A stretch of 9,592 nucleotides of DNA from B21-G16 sp003644825 [NCBI: Candidatus Zhuqueibacterota bacterium] (lineage in GTDB: Bacteria > SM23-31 > B21-G16): NCBI GenBank assembly GCA_003644825.1, contig QNDJ01000035.1:1-9592 (forward strand). The letters are read 5' to 3'. Each line of letters opens with the position of its first letter. Position 1 is the first letter of the stretch. The notes beneath the pieces were generated by a model. It ran no database searches and had not been told where the DNA came from. It saw only the letters and a program-made list of their open reading frames with translations. The position numbers and the translations under genes were made by a program. Of this stretch, positions 7,598-9,592 are shown piece after piece.

Positions 7598-7615
7598 AGA
7601 AGGAAGAAATCTTTG
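7598..7615 (+). promoter_or_regulatory. Strong ribosome binding site and TTG start of murC
   Basis: AGAAGGAAG (7598-7606) lies six bases before TTG at 7613-7615 and is the best-placed Shine-Dalgarno match in the window. No in-frame ATG precedes the conserved GIGGIGMSG motif at a sensible distance: the ATG at 7593 is out of frame, and the next in-frame ATG lies inside the motif. This decides TTG as the start, giving an N-terminus of MKFGKIKRVHFVGIGG that fits the family. Confidence 0.85.
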
Positions 7616-9004
7616 AAGTTTGGTAAAATAAAACGAGTTCATTTTGTAGGAATTGGCGGAATCGGGATGAGTGGAATAGCAGAAGTTCTTATTAATCTTG
7701 GATTTACTGTTACTGGCTCCGATTTACAGTTAACTGATATAACCAACAGACTTGAAAAACTTGGGGCATCGATAAAAAAAGGACACAACTCCGAAAACGT
7801 TATTGGCTCAGAAGTTGTAGTTTATTCTTCGGCGGTAAAACCCGATAATGTTGAACTTATAACAGCAAAAAAATTGAATATTCCCACTATAAGAAGGGCT
7901 GAAATGCTGGGTGAATTAATGAGAATGAAATATGGGATAGCGGTTGCTGGAACTCACGGTAAAACAACTACAACATCCCTGATAGGTTTACTTCTAACAG
8001 AAGGTGGCTATGACCCAACAATTATTGTTGGTGGAAAATTAAAAAGTTTTAAATCCGGTGGAAAACTTGGATATGGAGATTACCTTGTTGCAGAGGCCGA
8101 TGAGTTTGACAGGTCTTTCCTGAATCTCACTCCTACAATTGCTGTAATAACCACAATCGAATCCGAACACCTGGATTGCTATAAAAATCTTGAGGAAATT
8201 AAAGACGCCTTTGTTGAATTTTCTAACAAAGTTCCATTCTATGGTTCAGTTATAGCCTGTCTTGATGAACGTTCAGTTCAGGATATTCTACCAAGGATTG
8301 AAAAACGACTGATTACTTTTGGTCTAACAACTCAGGCTGACTATAGAGCAAATAGCTTCAAATTCGATAACTTTACCACAAAATTTAAGGTATTCAAAAA
8401 AGGTAAATTTATTGGAAATGCAACTTTGAAAGTACCAGGTGAGCACAACATAAAAAACGCTCTTGCCGCAATAGCCGTAAGTGAAGAAATGGAAATACCA
8501 TTTGTTAAAATAAAAAATGTTTTAAAGAAATTCACTGGCGTATATAGAAGGTTTGAACTAAAAGGAATAGTAAATGATATTATGGTAATTGATGATTATG
8601 CTCATCACCCTACTGAAATTAAAGCAAGTTTAAAAGGAGCAAAATATGGGTGGAAAAGAAAAATAATAACTGTATTTCAGCCACATCTTTATACAAGAAC
8701 AAGAGATTTCTGTGAAGAATTCGGAAGAGCTTTTTTCCATTCTGATGTTCTTGTGGTTACCGATATTTACCCTGCAAGAGAAGCTCCTATAGAAAATGTT
8801 ACAGGTGAATTAATAGCAGACTGGGCTAAAAAATTCGGGCATAAAAATGTTATTTATGTCAGGGATAAAAATGAAATACCTGAATTTCTTCTTTCCATAG
8901 TAAAACCCGGTGATATGATTATTACAATGGGTGCAGGAGATATATGGAAAACTGGAGAAAAATTTATTGAACTACTTAAAATAAAATTTGTAGATGAAAA
9001 GTAA
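7613..9004 (+). CDS. murC: MurC: UDP-MurNAc--L-alanine ligase
   Basis: MurC is the first Mur ligase and adds L-Ala to UDP-MurNAc in the cytoplasm. The N-terminal dinucleotide-like fold has HFVGIGGIGMSGIAEVL (10-26). The ATPase domain has the P-loop GTHGKTTTT (113-121), with the His of the MurC/Mpl group, EADEFDRSF (161-169) and ESEHLDCY (183-190). Next come PGEHNIKNALAA (275-286), GVYRRFE (309-315), DDYAHHPTEIKA (327-338), FQPHLYTRT (355-363), YPAREAP (386-392) and GAGDI (440-444). The length of 463 aa is typical of MurC. Mpl (the recycling tripeptide ligase) is less likely because of this dcw position and the MurC-type motifs. It starts with TTG behind a strong ribosome binding site, 36 bases after ftsW, where murG usually stands. 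Its end overlaps ftsQ by 11 bases, with no murB or ddl between. Confidence 0.96.
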   Translation: MKFGKIKRVHFVGIGGIGMSGIAEVLINLGFTVTGSDLQLTDITNRLEKLGASIKKGHNSENVIGSEVVVYSSAVKPDNVELITAKKLNIPTIRRAEMLGELMRMKYGIAVAGTHGKTTTTSLIGLLLTEGGYDPTIIVGGKLKSFKSGGKLGYGDYLVAEADEFDRSFLNLTPTIAVITTIESEHLDCYKNLEEIKDAFVEFSNKVPFYGSVIACLDERSVQDILPRIEKRLITFGLTTQADYRANSFKFDNFTTKFKVFKKGKFIGNATLKVPGEHNIKNALAAIAVSEEMEIPFVKIKNVLKKFTGVYRRFELKGIVNDIMVIDDYAHHPTEIKASLKGAKYGWKRKIITVFQPHLYTRTRDFCEEFGRAFFHSDVLVVTDIYPAREAPIENVTGELIADWAKKFGHKNVIYVRDKNEIPEFLLSIVKPGDMIITMGAGDIWKTGEKFIELLKIKFVDEK

Positions 9005-9592
9005 AAAAATTAAAAATAAAAGAAAAAAAAGATTTATAAAACGAATTTTCTTTATTTTTAAACTGATTATATTCTTATCTATAATCTCTGGAACAGGGTA
9101 TTTAGCAAGAAGATGGGGTGTAAAATCCGACATATTCACAGTAAAAAATTTTGAATTCGAGGGAAACATAATAGTTACAAATGAACAATTGAATTCCATT
9201 GTAAAAACTGAACTATCAAAAAATATCTTTAAAATCGATTCAAAAAGATTGATAGAGTCCATTAAGAAGATTCCATTTGTCGAAACAGTCTCTGTTTCAA
9301 AAAAGCTCCCATCGGTGGTTAAAATAAAATTAGAAGAAATAAAACCCCTGGCTTACTTAATTGATAAAAAAATTTATACTATTGATTTAAAAGGAAGAAT
9401 TCTTCCAAAGCTAAAGCCAACAAGGGTTTACGATTTAATTTTGATTTCAGGAATTAAAAAATCAGAAATTACCGAACGTAGAAAACAATACATCTTAGAA
9501 TTTATTTCACTGCTTAAAAGAGAAGATATTTCTCTTTACAATGAGATTTCAGAGGTAAATTTCTCAGGAGATAGAATTGTAATGTTTCTATA
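8994..9592 (+). CDS. ftsQ: FtsQ (DivIB-like) division protein, N-terminal 199 codons, cut by the right edge
   Basis: FtsQ is a bitopic division protein that joins FtsL and FtsB and helps control FtsW-FtsI activity. The start ATG lies within the murC end (11-base overlap, different frame), and the frame stays open to the window edge. The N-terminus is very basic (11 Lys/Arg in the first 17 residues) and precedes one membrane segment (about 18-37), so the bulk should face the periplasm. Residues about 47-118 form a POTRA domain: FEFEGN (53-58), a helix with NEQLNSIV (63-70), IESIKKIPFVETVSVSKKLP (87-106) and the strand VVKIKLEEIKPLAYL (108-122). The start of the FtsQ beta domain follows (IDKKIYTIDLKGRILP, 123-138). 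No ribosome binding site is visible, so coupling to murC is likely. Position and architecture both support the call; the C-terminus is unseen. Confidence 0.9.
   Translation, partial: MKSKKIKNKRKKRFIKRIFFIFKLIIFLSIISGTGYLARRWGVKSDIFTVKNFEFEGNIIVTNEQLNSIVKTELSKNIFKIDSKRLIESIKKIPFVETVSVSKKLPSVVKIKLEEIKPLAYLIDKKIYTIDLKGRILPKLKPTRVYDLILISGIKKSEITERRKQYILEFISLLKREDISLYNEISEVNFSGDRIVMFL

Noticed and set aside
8972-9262. Open frame of 96 codons on the - strand across the murC end and ftsQ start
   Set aside because: Its low-complexity Phe/Leu/Lys-rich product is what the reverse of the A-rich ftsQ start would give. The + strand carries a convincing FtsQ with a POTRA domain.

Overview
The window is a stretch of a division and cell wall (dcw) cluster. 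All genes are on the + strand and tightly packed. In order it holds: the last codons of an upstream gene (possibly ftsL), ftsI (a class B penicillin-binding protein with two C-terminal PASTA domains), murE, murF, murD, ftsW, murC and the first 199 codons of ftsQ, which runs off the right edge. I see no mobile element, CRISPR array, tRNA or rRNA, and no gene on the - strand. No stretch longer than about 70 bases lacks a gene.

The organism is AT-rich and looks like a bacterium with a Gram-negative type of envelope layout. The evidence is that murC sits in the cluster directly before ftsQ, and that MurE carries the DNPR motif of meso-diaminopimelate-adding enzymes. PASTA domains on FtsI are best known from Firmicutes and Actinobacteria but also occur in several Gram-negative phyla, so they do not fix the lineage. 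I cannot name the phylum from this window.

The genes form one functional set. MurC adds L-Ala, MurD adds D-Glu, MurE adds (most likely) meso-DAP and MurF adds D-Ala-D-Ala, which together build UDP-MurNAc-pentapeptide in the cytoplasm. FtsW polymerises lipid II into glycan at the septum, FtsI cross-links it, and FtsQ belongs to the complex that controls the pair. Absent from their common places are mraY (between murF and murD), murG (between ftsW and murC), and murB or ddl (between murC and ftsQ). The segment therefore holds all four Mur ligases and the septal synthase pair but neither lipid I nor lipid II synthase.

Most junctions overlap: 4 bases at the upstream gene/ftsI, 14 at murE/murF, 4 at murF/murD, 4 at murD/ftsW and 11 at murC/ftsQ. 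Only two have gaps. ftsI/murE (69 bases) contains a perfect 14-bp inverted repeat, a competing alternative hairpin and two possible mini-ORFs. ftsW/murC (36 bases) contains a strong ribosome binding site in front of a TTG start. This is largely a conserved housekeeping region. The ftsI-murE spacer is the least explained sequence in it.
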